From Gimesia benthica (GTDB lineage Bacteria; Planctomycetota; Planctomycetia; Planctomycetales; Planctomycetaceae): DNA of 64,000 bases. A program made the position numbers and the translations under genes. The stretch lies in assembly GCF_009720525.1 (NCBI RefSeq), contig NZ_CP043930.1, positions 7,576,001-7,640,000 of the forward strand, in the 5' to 3' direction. Below the pieces are notes generated by a model that did no database searches, was not told where the DNA came from, and saw nothing but the letters and a program-made list of their open reading frames with translations. Positions 11,513-21,191 of this stretch are shown here, one piece after another; position 1 is the first letter of the stretch, and every line of letters begins with the position of its first letter.

Positions 11513-12949
11513 ATGAGCGCGAAAGACGCCCCGGAAACTGATCTTGAATCAATCGTGATTCGTGTCCTGATCATTGATGACGATGAAGCACATGCCCAGG
11601 CGGTGGCAGAAAGCCTGGAGCGGGTTGGCTGTGAGTGTAAAATCGCCACCTCAGGGGAGCAGGGCGCCAAGCTGATTGAACGCGAAACGGCAGACATCGT
11701 GATCACCGATCTGCGCATGGATGGCGTCGATGGTCTCTCAATCCTCCGCACTGCCAAGGAAGAACTTCCCGACGCCGAAGTCATCGTGTTGACCGGGCAC
11801 GGTTCGATCAACTCTGCTGTGACTGCGATGCAGCTCGGGGCCTACACCTATCTCACCAAGCCGCTGGACATCAGCGAACTCCGCAACGCGGTCGAAAAGG
11901 CGTCCACACGCGTCCGTCTCATGCGACGCAATGCAGAACTGCATCGCCGACTGGACGAAAAATTCGGCTTCGAAGGCGTGATCGGCAACACGCCCCAGAT
12001 GCATAAGATTGTCGAAAAGCTGAAGAATGTCGCTTCCACGAACAGCACCGTGCTGATTGAAGGCGAGAGCGGAACCGGGAAAGAACTCGTTGCCCGGGCC
12101 ATTCATCAGAACAGCGAGCGTAAGAGCAAGCCTTTCGTTCCCCTCAACATCTCGGCATTGCCGGACAGTATTCTGGAGAGTGAACTCTTCGGGCACGAAC
12201 AGGGGGCCTTTACCGGTGCCGTCGGTAAGCGGATTGGAAAGTTCGAGCATGCCAACGGGGGAACCCTCTTTCTGGATGAAGTCGGCGAAATGCCGATGCA
12301 GACCCAGATCAAACTGCTGCGTGTTCTCGAAGACCGTAAGATCGCCCGCCTGGGAACCAATGAAGAGATCAGTCTCAACGTTCGTCTGGTGGCTGCAACG
12401 AATGCGGATCTGCTCGAAATGGTGAAGAAGGGAACCTTCCGACAGGATCTGTACTATCGGCTGTCAGTGGTAAAAATCGAACTGCCCCCACTGCGGGAGC
12501 GGCGGGGGGACATACCGCTGCTGACCGATCATTTCCTGAAAGAGCTTTCCGCCCAGTACGACAAGCCTTACGAGGGTGTTTCGCGGGCCGCCCGTCGCGC
12601 GCTGATGTCATACGACTGGCCTGGCAATATCCGTCAATTGCGCAATGCCGCCGAGCGAATGCTGGTGCTGGACACCGATGGCATTTTGGATCTGGACGAC
12701 CTGCCTGAAGAGATCGTACCTGTCGCGGGACCGGATGGAGACAGCAGCTATACCTCGGATCGTTCCGGTGCCGATTTTCTCATTGGCCGTCCTTTCTCTG
12801 AGGTAGAACGCTACTACATTGAGCGGGCCCTCGATCTGGCGGATGGCAAGCGGGAAGAAGCAGCCAAGATGCTGGGCATCGGTGAGCGGACCCTCTACCG
12901 GAAGCTCAAAGAGTACCAAAAGCAGAAAGAGGAGCAGGGGGGCGTCTGA
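11513..12949 (+). CDS. NtrC-family sigma-54-dependent response regulator
   Basis: A 478-residue three-domain activator. The receiver domain (residues 16-130) has the acidic pocket DDDE, phosphoacceptor Asp66 in ITDLRMDG and Lys116. The AAA+ domain (about 155-390) has Walker A GESGTGKE at 184-191, the sigma-54 contact loop GAFTGA at 231-236 and Walker [11 protein letters not shown] Fis-type HTH sits at about 430-470 ([18 protein letters not shown]). With an intact GAFTGA loop it should remodel sigma-54 RNA polymerase at distant promoters once phosphorylated, probably by the kinase just upstream. The targets are not visible here; no clear sigma-54 -24/-12 element was found nearby. The ATG has an AGAAGG motif upstream. 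Confidence 0.93.
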   Translation: MSAKDAPETDLESIVIRVLIIDDDEAHAQAVAESLERVGCECKIATSGEQGAKLIERETADIVITDLRMDGVDGLSILRTAKEELPDAEVIVLTGHGSINSAVTAMQLGAYTYLTKPLDISELRNAVEKASTRVRLMRRNAELHRRLDEKFGFEGVIGNTPQMHKIVEKLKNVASTNSTVLIEGESGTGKELVARAIHQNSERKSKPFVPLNISALPDSILESELFGHEQGAFTGAVGKRIGKFEHANGGTLFLDEVGEMPMQTQIKLLRVLEDRKIARLGTNEEISLNVRLVAATNADLLEMVKKGTFRQDLYYRLSVVKIELPPLRERRGDIPLLTDHFLKELSAQYDKPYEGVSRAARRALMSYDWPGNIRQLRNAAERMLVLDTDGILDLDDLPEEIVPVAGPDGDSSYTSDRSGADFLIGRPFSEVERYYIERALDLADGKREEAAKMLGIGERTLYRKLKEYQKQKEEQGGV

Positions 12950-13212
12950 CCCTCGCTGCCAGCCTCTCCAACAGCTCCATTTCGCTCTCGATTTGACGCA
13001 GTGAACAGAGCTTGTTGCTGTCTTCTCATTCTAAAGTCCCTCAATTCTTCTCCATCTGTCTTTCGAGTGCCTTCTTGGGGTCTTGTTCTGTAAGTCCTTA
13101 ATTAGTAATGGTATCGGTGTGATAGATGTTCGCGTGAACTGCAGCAGGTAAACCTTTTTCTGCCCAGGTACGCCGGGAAAATGAATAATTTCCTGCGACA
13201 TCTTGACAAATA

Positions 13213-13227
13213 TTGACGATCCGTCAA
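13213..13227. promoter_or_regulatory. TetR-family operator, copy 1 (autoregulation site)
   Basis: TTGACG-ATC-CGTCAA is a perfect 6+6 inverted repeat with a three-base spacer, ending 12 bases before the tetR start. A TTGACA hexamer at 13203-13208 lies just before it, so a bound repressor would cover the promoter region. The same half-sites recur at 13991-14005. Confidence 0.75.
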
Positions 13228-13239
13228 AATAAGGACGCT

Positions 13240-13968
13240 ATGAGTACACGAGAACGCAAACAACGTGAAATTCAGGAACGCGAGGCCAAAATCCTCGAAT
13301 GCGCCCGTCCCATGTTCATTGAGGGGGGCTATAACGGTCTGAATATGGACCGCCTGACCAGCATGCTCGAGTACTCCAAGGGGACGATCTACAATCACTT
13401 CTCCTGCAAAGAAGAGATCATTATCACCCTCGCGATCCAGACGCTGGAAAAGCGACTGGCGATGTTTGAAAAGGCGTCCCTCTTCCAGGGGACCTCGCGC
13501 GAGCGTATTGCCGCCATCGGAACCGCTGCTGAACTGTTTGTGAAACTCTACCCCGATCACTTTCGAGTCGAACAGACGATTCGGCTTGATTCCATCTGGG
13601 AAAAGACCTCAGAGGAACGGCGGAAGATTATGGCCAATTGTGAACATCGCTGCATGGGGGTTGTGGGAGGCATCGTTCGTGATGCCATCGCCCGGGACGA
13701 TCTTGTTTTGGATAACCACGCAACACCCGAAGAAATCGTCTTCGGTCTCTGGTCGCTCTCTTTCGGGGGCTACTCGATCATCGCCACCAGTAATTCGCTG
13801 GATGAAATCGGAATTTCTGCACCCTTCGAAATGCTGCGTCGTAATTTCAATCGTTTTCTGGATGGAATTGATTGGCAGCCGCTCAGTTCTACCGTCGACT
13901 ACGATGCGGTCTTTGATCGTGTCAGCGAGGAGGTGTTTGGAAATGAACTCCAGCAGATCTCTGTCTGA
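13240..13968 (+). CDS. TetR-family repressor of the RND efflux operon
   Basis: A 242-residue regulator. The N-terminal HTH (about residues 15-60) has the TetR pattern ARPMFIEGGYNGLNMDRL followed by YSKGTIYNHFSCKEE. The C-terminal ligand-binding half (65-242) is helical and divergent, as usual. The ATG at 13240 was chosen because AAGGA lies just upstream and no family homology is lost. A TTG start at 13213 would add nine residues and put the operator inside the gene. The operator repeats before this gene and at the head of the next gene argue for repression of itself and of the MFP/RND genes, released by an unknown ligand. It overlaps the next gene by 26 bases. Confidence 0.9.
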   Translation: MSTRERKQREIQEREAKILECARPMFIEGGYNGLNMDRLTSMLEYSKGTIYNHFSCKEEIIITLAIQTLEKRLAMFEKASLFQGTSRERIAAIGTAAELFVKLYPDHFRVEQTIRLDSIWEKTSEERRKIMANCEHRCMGVVGGIVRDAIARDDLVLDNHATPEEIVFGLWSLSFGGYSIIATSNSLDEIGISAPFEMLRRNFNRFLDGIDWQPLSSTVDYDAVFDRVSEEVFGNELQQISV

Positions 13969-15301
13969 AACGCTTTTTTTTCTCCCAAAGTTGACGAATC
14001 GTCAATTCGCCTCATACCTGTTCAGGCGACTGAGGCTTCCTTTGATGCTCGCGCTGATGGTCTGTCTGACCGGCGGTTACTGGTTGTTTCATAAGCAGGC
14101 CTTCTCCACAGAAGTCACCGCGAAACAGCAGTCTCAGGAGCAGGGGGTTCCCGTTGAAGTCGTAGAGCTGAAGCCCGTCGATTCATTTGCGCGGAAACGT
14201 ACCTATACCGGTAAAGTTGAAGCTGCACGCACCAGCGAACTCTCACTGGAACGTAGTGGCAAGTTGATTGAGATCAATGTGGACGAGGGAGATCCGGTCA
14301 AAGCCGACATGATCCTGGCCCGTCTTGATACCCGTCACCTGAAGATTGTCCGCCAGAAGCTCCAGGCAGAGCGGGATGCGGCTCAGGCCAAGCTGGATGA
14401 ACTCCTCGCCGGTCCCCGTCCCCAGACCATTGCCGCCGCGGAGGCCACCGTCAGACAGCTGATAGCCAAGCTGAAAAATCTGCAGTCGGATCATGCACGC
14501 AATGAACAACTGCTGGAACGCAACGCGATCTCCAAGGCTGTGTATGAAGCTTCGCAGTATGATGTCCAGCAGCAGCAGGCACAGCTCGATGCGGCGCAGA
14601 GCCAGCTCTCGGAATTGAAGGAAGGGACACGCAAGGAGCAGCTGGCTGCTCAGAAAGCGGTCGTCGCTAACCTGGATGCTCAACTGGCAGATAACCAGAT
14701 CGATCTGGAAGACACGGTACTCAAAGCACCATTCTCAGGACGCATCTCGAAACGTTATGCGGATGAAGGGACCGTGATCTCCCCCGAGACGCCGCTGCTG
14801 CGACTGGTAGAAGATCAACAGCTTGAAGCCCACATCGGGGTGCCGGTCGAAATGACACCCGGGCTGAAGCGTGGTGCCCGTCAGCAGGTACAACTCAATG
14901 GCAAAACATACCAGTCAACTCTGAAAGCGGTCCTGCCCGAACTCGATCCGGTGACGCGGACTCGTGAAGTCGTGCTGGCACTCGATAAACAGGCAGCCGA
15001 GCAGTTGATTCCCGGGCAGGTGATTCGTCTTGCGATGGAAGAGCCTGTGGAAATGCGGGGCTTCTGGCTGCCACTCAGTGCCCTGGCACGGGGAGAACGC
15101 GGCCTCTGGTCGGCGTATGCTGTCGTACCGGGGAAAGTGGAAGGGGAATTGATTCTGGAGAAACGGCAGATCGAAGTTCTGCACACGGAAGGCGACCGGG
15201 TCCTCGTCCGGGGGACATTGAAATCAGGAGACCGGATGGTCGTAGATGGAATTCATAAACTGGCGAATAACCAACGGGTGGTGATCAAGTCCGATTCCTG
15301 A
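13943..15301 (+). CDS. RND efflux periplasmic adaptor (HlyD/AcrA family)
   Basis: A 452-residue membrane fusion protein. The ATG at 13943 has a strong GAGGAGGT site nine bases upstream and overlaps the tetR end. A second in-frame ATG at 14045 is an alternative that would put the second operator just upstream of the gene instead of inside codons 17-21. A hydrophobic anchor (about 32-50) is followed by the lipoyl half-motif (SGKLIEINVDEGDPV), a coiled-coil hairpin (about 130-245, rich in Q, A, L and E), the second lipoyl half (LKAPFSGRISKRYADEG) and beta-barrel domains. It bridges the inner-membrane pump to an outer-membrane channel. No TolC-like gene is adjacent, so an outer-membrane partner must be encoded elsewhere. 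Confidence 0.9.
   Translation: MNSSRSLSETLFFLPKLTNRQFASYLFRRLRLPLMLALMVCLTGGYWLFHKQAFSTEVTAKQQSQEQGVPVEVVELKPVDSFARKRTYTGKVEAARTSELSLERSGKLIEINVDEGDPVKADMILARLDTRHLKIVRQKLQAERDAAQAKLDELLAGPRPQTIAAAEATVRQLIAKLKNLQSDHARNEQLLERNAISKAVYEASQYDVQQQQAQLDAAQSQLSELKEGTRKEQLAAQKAVVANLDAQLADNQIDLEDTVLKAPFSGRISKRYADEGTVISPETPLLRLVEDQQLEAHIGVPVEMTPGLKRGARQQVQLNGKTYQSTLKAVLPELDPVTRTREVVLALDKQAAEQLIPGQVIRLAMEEPVEMRGFWLPLSALARGERGLWSAYAVVPGKVEGELILEKRQIEVLHTEGDRVLVRGTLKSGDRMVVDGIHKLANNQRVVIKSDS
13991..14005. promoter_or_regulatory. TetR-family operator, copy 2 (within MFP start region)
   Basis: TTGACG-AAT-CGTCAA has half-sites identical to the copy at 13213-13227 and a different three-base spacer. It lies 23 bases after the tetR stop, inside the first codons of the adaptor gene if that gene starts at 13943, or just upstream if it starts at 14045. 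Confidence 0.7.
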
Positions 15302-15368
15302 TTTACGGAATCACTGATCCAGTTCCATAGCGCACGTTGAGCCGTAGCCTGCAACCTTTCAGGACAGA

Positions 15369-18300
15369 ATGGGAAAATCAGAAATGCTGGAAGGCTTATT
15401 CTATCGTAACCGCCGCTTACTGATTCTGTTGATGGCCCTGATTGCCGTCGCCGGACTGTCGAGCTTCTATATCCTGCCCCGTATGGAAGATCCTGTGCTC
15501 ACCAAACGCTCGGCTCTGGTGCAGACCCGCTTCCCCGGTGCCGATGCCACGCGCGTCGAATCGCTGGTCTCTGAAAGAATCGAAGAAGAACTCCGTGAGA
15601 TTGACGAAATCAAAGAACTGCGGTCCATCTCCCGCTCGGGAATGTCCACGATTACCATCGAACTCCGCGACGATGTCTACGAGGTAGACGAAGTCTGGTC
15701 GCGGATTCGCGATAAAATCGATGATGCCCGCGTCGAGTTCCCCTCGGGAGCGAAAGAACCCGACTTCGAAGAGATGGACGTCAAAGCTTATGCCCTGATC
15801 GTAGCGCTGGTCTGGGATAATCCAAATCCGGTTAACTACGCCGTACTCCGTCGATCGGCGAAACAGCTGGAAGACCGACTGCGGGCCGTTTCCGGCACCG
15901 AAGATATCGACACCTTTGGCGACCCCGACGAAGAAATTCTGGTCGAGATTCAACCCGACCGGGTGGCGACGCTTGGATTGAGTGTTGAGCAAATCGCCCG
16001 GCAGGTGGAAGCCTCCGACGCTAAGCTCACAGCAGGCTTGCTACGGGGACAGAAAAGCGATCTGCTGATCGACGTCGATTCGGAACTCGATTCCCTGGCG
16101 CGAATCGCCCGGACTCCGGTGCAGTTCGGCTCGGAAGGACATTCGGTTCAGCTGGGAGATATCGCCACGATCCACAAAGGGGTAGCACAGCCCTTGAGCA
16201 GCCTGGTGGTCGCTGATGGGAAACCCGCGGTGACCCTGGGGATGTTCGTTCGGGACAGCATGCGCATCGATCACTGGAGCCAGGAGGCGAAAAACGTCAT
16301 TCGCGAGTTTGAACAGTCTCTTGCCGATGATGTGCAGGTGCAGATGCTGTTCGACCAGAACCGCTACGTTGAGGCCCGTTTGAGCGGTCTGATCTGGAAC
16401 CTGCTGTTTGGCGGACTGGCTGTAATTGTGGTGATCGTCTTCATGATGGGCTGGCGGAATGCCCTGGTGATTGGAACCGCATTGCCCCTGTCAGCCTTCA
16501 TGGTTCTCGCAGGGCTGCGGATGCTTGATATTCCCATTCATCAGATGTCGGTAACCGGGCTGATTATCGCACTGGGGCTATTGATCGACAACGCGATTGT
16601 GGTGGTCGATGAAGTCCGTTCCAAGCTACATGCCCGCATGGCTCCCGAGGATGCTGTGATTTCGACGGTCCGGCATCTGGCGGTTCCCCTGCTGGGATCT
16701 ACCCTGACCACCGCTCTGGCTTTTGCGCCAATCGCACTCATGCCCGGACCGGCGGGGGAATTTGTGGGTTCGATTGCGATCAGCGTGATTCTGGCGATCT
16801 GCAGTTCGTTCTTCCTTGCGATGACGGTCATCCCCGCGATTGCAGCCCTGTTTGCTGATCCTGAAGAAGATCCGGAGACCGGTCACTGGTGGCAGGTGGG
16901 CTTCAGTCATGCGGGATTGCGGAACGCGTATTCGAAATCACTCGATTTTCTGTTTTCCAAACCGATACTCGGCGTGGGGCTGGGGTGTATCCTGCCGGTG
17001 AGTGGCTTCATTGTGGCTGGTTCTTTGCCCGAACAGTTCTTTCCCCCCGCTGACAGAGATCAGATCAACATTGAACTGGAACTCAGCGCCCATGCTTCTC
17101 TTGCAGAGACGCGGGAGACCATCGCGGCCATCCGTGAGGTCGTGCTCGAACATCCCCAGGTCAGAGGGATCGAATGGTTTCTGGGTGAGAGTGCCCCTCA
17201 GTTCTATTACAACATCATCGCCAAGCGGGAGAACAGTTCCAATTTCGCCCAGGCACTGGTGCAGCTCAACTCAGCGCATGGCGGACGACAGCTGATTCAC
17301 GAACTGCAGCAGGAACTGGATCGAAAAGTACCGCATTCGCGGGTTCTCGTTCGCCAACTCGAGCAGGGGCCCCCTTTGATGCGCCGATTGAAGTCCGGCT
17401 GTTCGGCCCCGACCTGCATCAACTCAGCCAGAGTGGCGATGAACTTCGCACCATACTCAGTCAGACACCTGATGTCCTGCATCACAAAGCGGAGTTGGCC
17501 GACCCGCTTCCCAAACTCACACTCAAGATTGATGAAGAACAGGCACGGCTCGCGGGCCTGGACCATGCTGAGATTTCCCGGCAGCTCAATGCGGCCCTCG
17601 AAGGGACTTTGGGGGGCAGCATCCTGGAAGAGACCGAAGAGCTGCCTGTGCGAATTCGCGTGCCCCACGACCGCCGGGGTTCGCTTGAGAATATCGCATC
17701 ACTGCAGCTGATCTCCAGTAAGAAAACCCCTGACGGCCAGGCACAGTATGTTCCCCTGACTGCAATTGCCGATGTCAGAATGTCGTCAGAGATCGCAGCG
17801 ATTTCCCATTTCAACGGCGAACGCATGAACGAAGTGCAGGCTTATATCAAAGCCGGTGTGCTACCCGCAAAAGTGCTGGCTGATTTTCAGGAACGACTGC
17901 AGCAGGCCGGCTATGAGCTCCCGCCAGGCTATCGCCTGGAATGGGGCGGAGAAGCTTCCAAGCGAGATGACGCTGTCGGCAATCTGATGGCCAACGTCGG
18001 CGTGCTGATGGTGTTGATGGTTGCCACACTGGTGCTCTCGTTTTCCTCGTTTCGGGTCGCAGGACTGGTGGGGGCCGTGGGGATCCTTTCGATCGGTCTG
18101 GGACTGGGTATGCTCTGGTTGTTCGGCTTCCCCTTCGGTTTTATGGCGATCGTCGGCTCGATGGGCCTGGCAGGGGTTGCGATTAACGATGCCATCGTGG
18201 TGCTCGCGGAACTCCGGGCGAATCCACAGGCCAGAAAAGGGGATCGGGTTGTCGTCCGCGATGTCGTTCTACGTTCAACACGGCACGTCGTCGCGACCTC

Positions 18301-18550
18301 ACTGACAACGGTCGCCGGATTCATTCCGCTGGTGCTGGCGGGAGGCGGCTTCTGGCCTCCTCTGGCGATTACGATCGCGGGGGGCGTCGGCGGAGCGACC
18401 TTACTGGCACTCTATTTCATCCCCTCGGCTTATATTCTGGTGATGTGTCGCAACTGTCCCTTACGGGCAGGCGCAGAGGATCCGGTTCCCGAAGGAGAGG
18501 GATCGACACTCCTCTCGAAGCTCAAAGATCGATTACCCGCTTTACGATAA
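15369..18550 (+). pseudogene. RND efflux permease (HAE family), broken by a single-base frameshift
   Basis: Two overlapping frames together encode one RND pump of about 1060 residues, the normal length. The first frame runs from ATG 15369 (AGGA upstream) to a stop at 17711. True homology leaves that frame near 17367-17380 and continues in the -1 frame to 18550. Repairing one missing base in GGGGCCCCCTTTG restores GPPFDAPIEVRLFGPDL, which matches the conserved RND porter-domain pattern. Visible parts are TM1, porter domains, TM2-6 (about 335-500, with GLIIALGLLIDNAIVVVDE), the second porter half, and TM8-12 with AGVAINDAIVVLAEL. If the break is real, the pump is truncated after about 670 true residues. 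A ribosomal slip at C-CCT-TTG or an assembly indel would each leave it functional. Confidence 0.85.
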
Positions 18551-18644
18551 TTCGTTCAGAGTTTTCGTGCATCCCGGTGTGTGATTGATTACGATCGAGG
18601 CTGGTAAAGCCTTTCTTCAATCAACTGAAATCCCGGGAGAGATG

Positions 18645-19754
18645 ATGCGTCACCGCCTGCTATTTACTCTGATCGTTCTGACATTCTGGTTCAGTACCAA
18701 CATTTCTAAATCAGCAGAACCGGCAGCAGAACCGGAAATCGTCAAACAGGTCGTCGCCGTCAAGAACGTTTGCGCCTGGCCCAATCTGACGTTGCTCCCC
18801 GATGGAACGATCATTGTGATTTTCCATAATCAACCCAGTCACGGACAGCAGGAAGGGGACATTGACTGCTGGGCCAGTCCCGATGGCATCTCATGGGAGA
18901 AGCGTAGTACCATTACCCGGCACGAACCGGGGACGGTGCGGATGAATCACGCAGCGGGAGTCGCCCACAACGGCGATCTGGTTGTGCTCTGTTCCGGCTG
19001 GACCAATCACAAACAACCCGAACGACCCAAGCAGGCCCCGTTTCGCGATGACATTATGCTTAACTGGGTATTGCGTTCCCAGGATGGGGGACGTACCTGG
19101 GAGCAGCGGGATGCCTTTCCAGCTGCCGAGCCCGGCTGGTCGGAATATATTCCCTTTGGTGATATCTGGGCGGGCAGTGATGGTGCCTTACACGTCTCCT
19201 GCTATCAGGGAAAATTCAAGGATCCCACCCAGTCCACGCGTACCAGTGGCTGGCGTTCATGGCATTTTCGCAGTGAAGACGACGGCTGGACCTGGCAGCC
19301 GGTTTCCATCATCGGAGATCGACATAATGAGACCGACCTGTTTCGATTGGGAGATAACAAATGGCTGGCCGCAGCCCGTGTGGACAAGATGGAGTTGATT
19401 CGCAGCGACGATAATGGAACGACATGGCAGAAACCGCTGCCGGTGACCGAACGCAACGAAATCAACGGGCACCTGCTGCGGCTGAAGGACGGGCGATTAT
19501 TGCTCAGTTACGGTGTCCGGGTAAACGGCAAGCGTGGTGTCTGTGCCAAACTCAGCAGCGATGAGGGTCAGACCTGGAGCAGTCCCCTGCGCCTGGCCCA
19601 CACTGCCGATGGTGGGGACTGTGGCTATCCCTCCAGCGTTCAGAAAGAGAACGGCGACATTGTGACCGCCTGGTATTCGAATAATTCGCCCCTGCATCAA
19701 GGTTATCACCTGGGAGTGACGGTCTGGAAGGTACCAGCGGGACAGGTGAAGTAA
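18645..19754 (+). CDS. Secreted BNR-repeat sialidase-like protein
   Basis: A 369-residue exported beta-propeller. The signal peptide is residues 1-25 (MRHRLLFTLIVLTFW, then Ser/Ala). At least five Asp-box repeats can be seen: SPDGISW, SQDGGRTW, SEDDGWTW, SDDNGTTW and SSDEGQTW. Proteins of this shape are exo-sialidases or related glycan-active enzymes, but the Arg triad of true sialidases cannot be placed with certainty, so the substrate is open. The ATG at 18645 was chosen because GGGAGA sits four bases upstream and the signal peptide begins there; an ATG three bases earlier is equivalent. It follows the RND gene after 94 bases but is probably a separate unit. Confidence 0.8.
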   Translation: MRHRLLFTLIVLTFWFSTNISKSAEPAAEPEIVKQVVAVKNVCAWPNLTLLPDGTIIVIFHNQPSHGQQEGDIDCWASPDGISWEKRSTITRHEPGTVRMNHAAGVAHNGDLVVLCSGWTNHKQPERPKQAPFRDDIMLNWVLRSQDGGRTWEQRDAFPAAEPGWSEYIPFGDIWAGSDGALHVSCYQGKFKDPTQSTRTSGWRSWHFRSEDDGWTWQPVSIIGDRHNETDLFRLGDNKWLAAARVDKMELIRSDDNGTTWQKPLPVTERNEINGHLLRLKDGRLLLSYGVRVNGKRGVCAKLSSDEGQTWSSPLRLAHTADGGDCGYPSSVQKENGDIVTAWYSNNSPLHQGYHLGVTVWKVPAGQVK

Positions 19755-19806
19755 TCAGGTTTATGGACAGTGAATGTAACCAGTTTCACTATAAGCCAAT
19801 AAAAAA

Positions 19807-19845
19807 GCCGCCTGCTGAATTCCGTTCGAGGAAACAGCAGACGGC
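19807..19845 (-). terminator. Terminator for the minus-strand PQQ-propeller gene
   Basis: GCCGCCTGCTG (19807-19817) pairs with CAGCAGACGGC (19835-19845) with one mismatch. A run of six A precedes it on the plus strand, which becomes the U-tract for the minus-strand gene ending at 19878. It sits between two convergent genes. Confidence 0.65.
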
Positions 19846-19877
19846 GAATACGTCTAAACAAAATAGTTCGGAGAGGG

Positions 19878-21191
19878 TTACTTCTTCAGACTCACGCGAA
19901 CCAGTTCCTTATCATTGCGGGCGAACAGCGACTGATTTGCAAACGCAGGATGGCTCCAGACGACGGGACGCCCGAAGGCTTCATTTGTTGGCTCCAGAAC
20001 GTGGAAGCGGCTGATTTCCTTGTATCCGCTGGGCGACAGGTCAGCGAGCACCAGGTCTCCCTTCTCGGTAAACAGAAAGAAATGATCGTCGTGTTTGACG
20101 ATAAAGGCGGTCGCGTGACGATCCCGACGACCAGCCTGAGTCACTTCCTTAGAGGCCCACAGGCGTTTGCCATCTTTAAGGCTGACTGCGACAAAGTCGC
20201 CCGACTGAATGTCACTGCCGTAAATTGTGTCTCCCACAATGAACGGTGTGCTGTTGCAGCAGAACAGTGCTTCGCGGGTCTTACCCTTCCAGGCAATTTT
20301 AGGCTTGGCTTTTCCCTTCAGTTCGATCCATGCCGCTTCGTCGCCAATTCCGGAGACATACAGAAAATCTTCCTGTTTTCGGGGAACCGTCACCGACATG
20401 TTGTACTGCGGTTTAAGAGGAAGTGACCAGAAGACCTGACCCGTTTCAGGATTCAGTGAATTCAGAGACTTCGGATGCCAGATCAACAGTTGTTTGACAC
20501 CTTCATGAGTGATCATGGTCGGCGGACAGTAACCGATGTCGTCGTTGTCCAGGGCACGCCAGAGTTCTTTGCCGGTGTTTTTATCAAATGCTACAGCGAC
20601 CGAACCCGGACCACCAACCAGGCAGTAAACCACATCACCATCGACAAGCGGGCTGGCAGCGTGTCCCCAGAACGGTGTTTTGGACTGGTATTCCTTTTTG
20701 AAATCTTTGCTCCAGACTACTTTACCGGTGGCGGCGTCCAGGCAGGTGAAATTCCCTTCTGCTCCGAGAGCATAGACTTTGCCGTCCGCTACTGTGGGAG
20801 TACAACGGGGGCCAGCTGCATAGGAAATATCGTAGGGGCAACTGTAGTCATATTCCCAGATCGTTTTGCCATTCTCAGCAGAAACGCAAAGTACGCGTTC
20901 CTTACCTTCAATCTTGGAAGTCCCCCCGGGGTTGTTGACCACCTCGCCTGAATCTTTGACATAGTCCAGCACAAAGACTTTGTCGTCGACGACAGCTGGG
21001 CCACTATAGCCCAGGCCGACAGGCACACGCCATTCGACTTTCAGACCTGATTGCGGAAACGAGTCAACGATATCCTCAGCTTCCCAGATACTGGAGCGGT
21101 CCGATCCCAGCCATTGAGACCAGTCTTCCGCGGAAGCGAGCGCGGTGCTGAATAGGACGATGGCGGCACAGGAGAAAAATCGCAAAAGCAT
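19878..21191 (-). CDS. Secreted PQQ-like (pyrrolo-quinoline quinone) beta-propeller protein
   Basis: A 437-residue exported propeller. The ATG at 21191 opens a clear signal peptide (MLLRFFSCAAIVLFSTALASA) and has AAGGAA upstream; a longer ORF reaches 21320 but its extra residues are not conserved-looking. Repeated blades carry the tryptophan-type pattern DAATGKVVW, NTGKELW, PETGQVFW and LKDGKRLW. The opening WSQWLGSDRSSIW is typical of the outer-membrane or periplasmic PQQ-like proteins common in planctomycetes. These usually lack PQQ and act as scaffolds or in polysaccharide use; the role here is not known. It converges on the BNR gene at 18645-19754. Confidence 0.82.
   Translation of the reverse strand: MLLRFFSCAAIVLFSTALASAEDWSQWLGSDRSSIWEAEDIVDSFPQSGLKVEWRVPVGLGYSGPAVVDDKVFVLDYVKDSGEVVNNPGGTSKIEGKERVLCVSAENGKTIWEYDYSCPYDISYAAGPRCTPTVADGKVYALGAEGNFTCLDAATGKVVWSKDFKKEYQSKTPFWGHAASPLVDGDVVYCLVGGPGSVAVAFDKNTGKELWRALDNDDIGYCPPTMITHEGVKQLLIWHPKSLNSLNPETGQVFWSLPLKPQYNMSVTVPRKQEDFLYVSGIGDEAAWIELKGKAKPKIAWKGKTREALFCCNSTPFIVGDTIYGSDIQSGDFVAVSLKDGKRLWASKEVTQAGRRDRHATAFIVKHDDHFFLFTEKGDLVLADLSPSGYKEISRFHVLEPTNEAFGRPVVWSHPAFANQSLFARNDKELVRVSLKK

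Noticed and set aside
13586-13942. N-terminal extension of the adaptor ORF into tetR
   Set aside because: The frame is open by chance inside tetR. The strong ribosome site and the membrane anchor place the start at 13943 or 14045.
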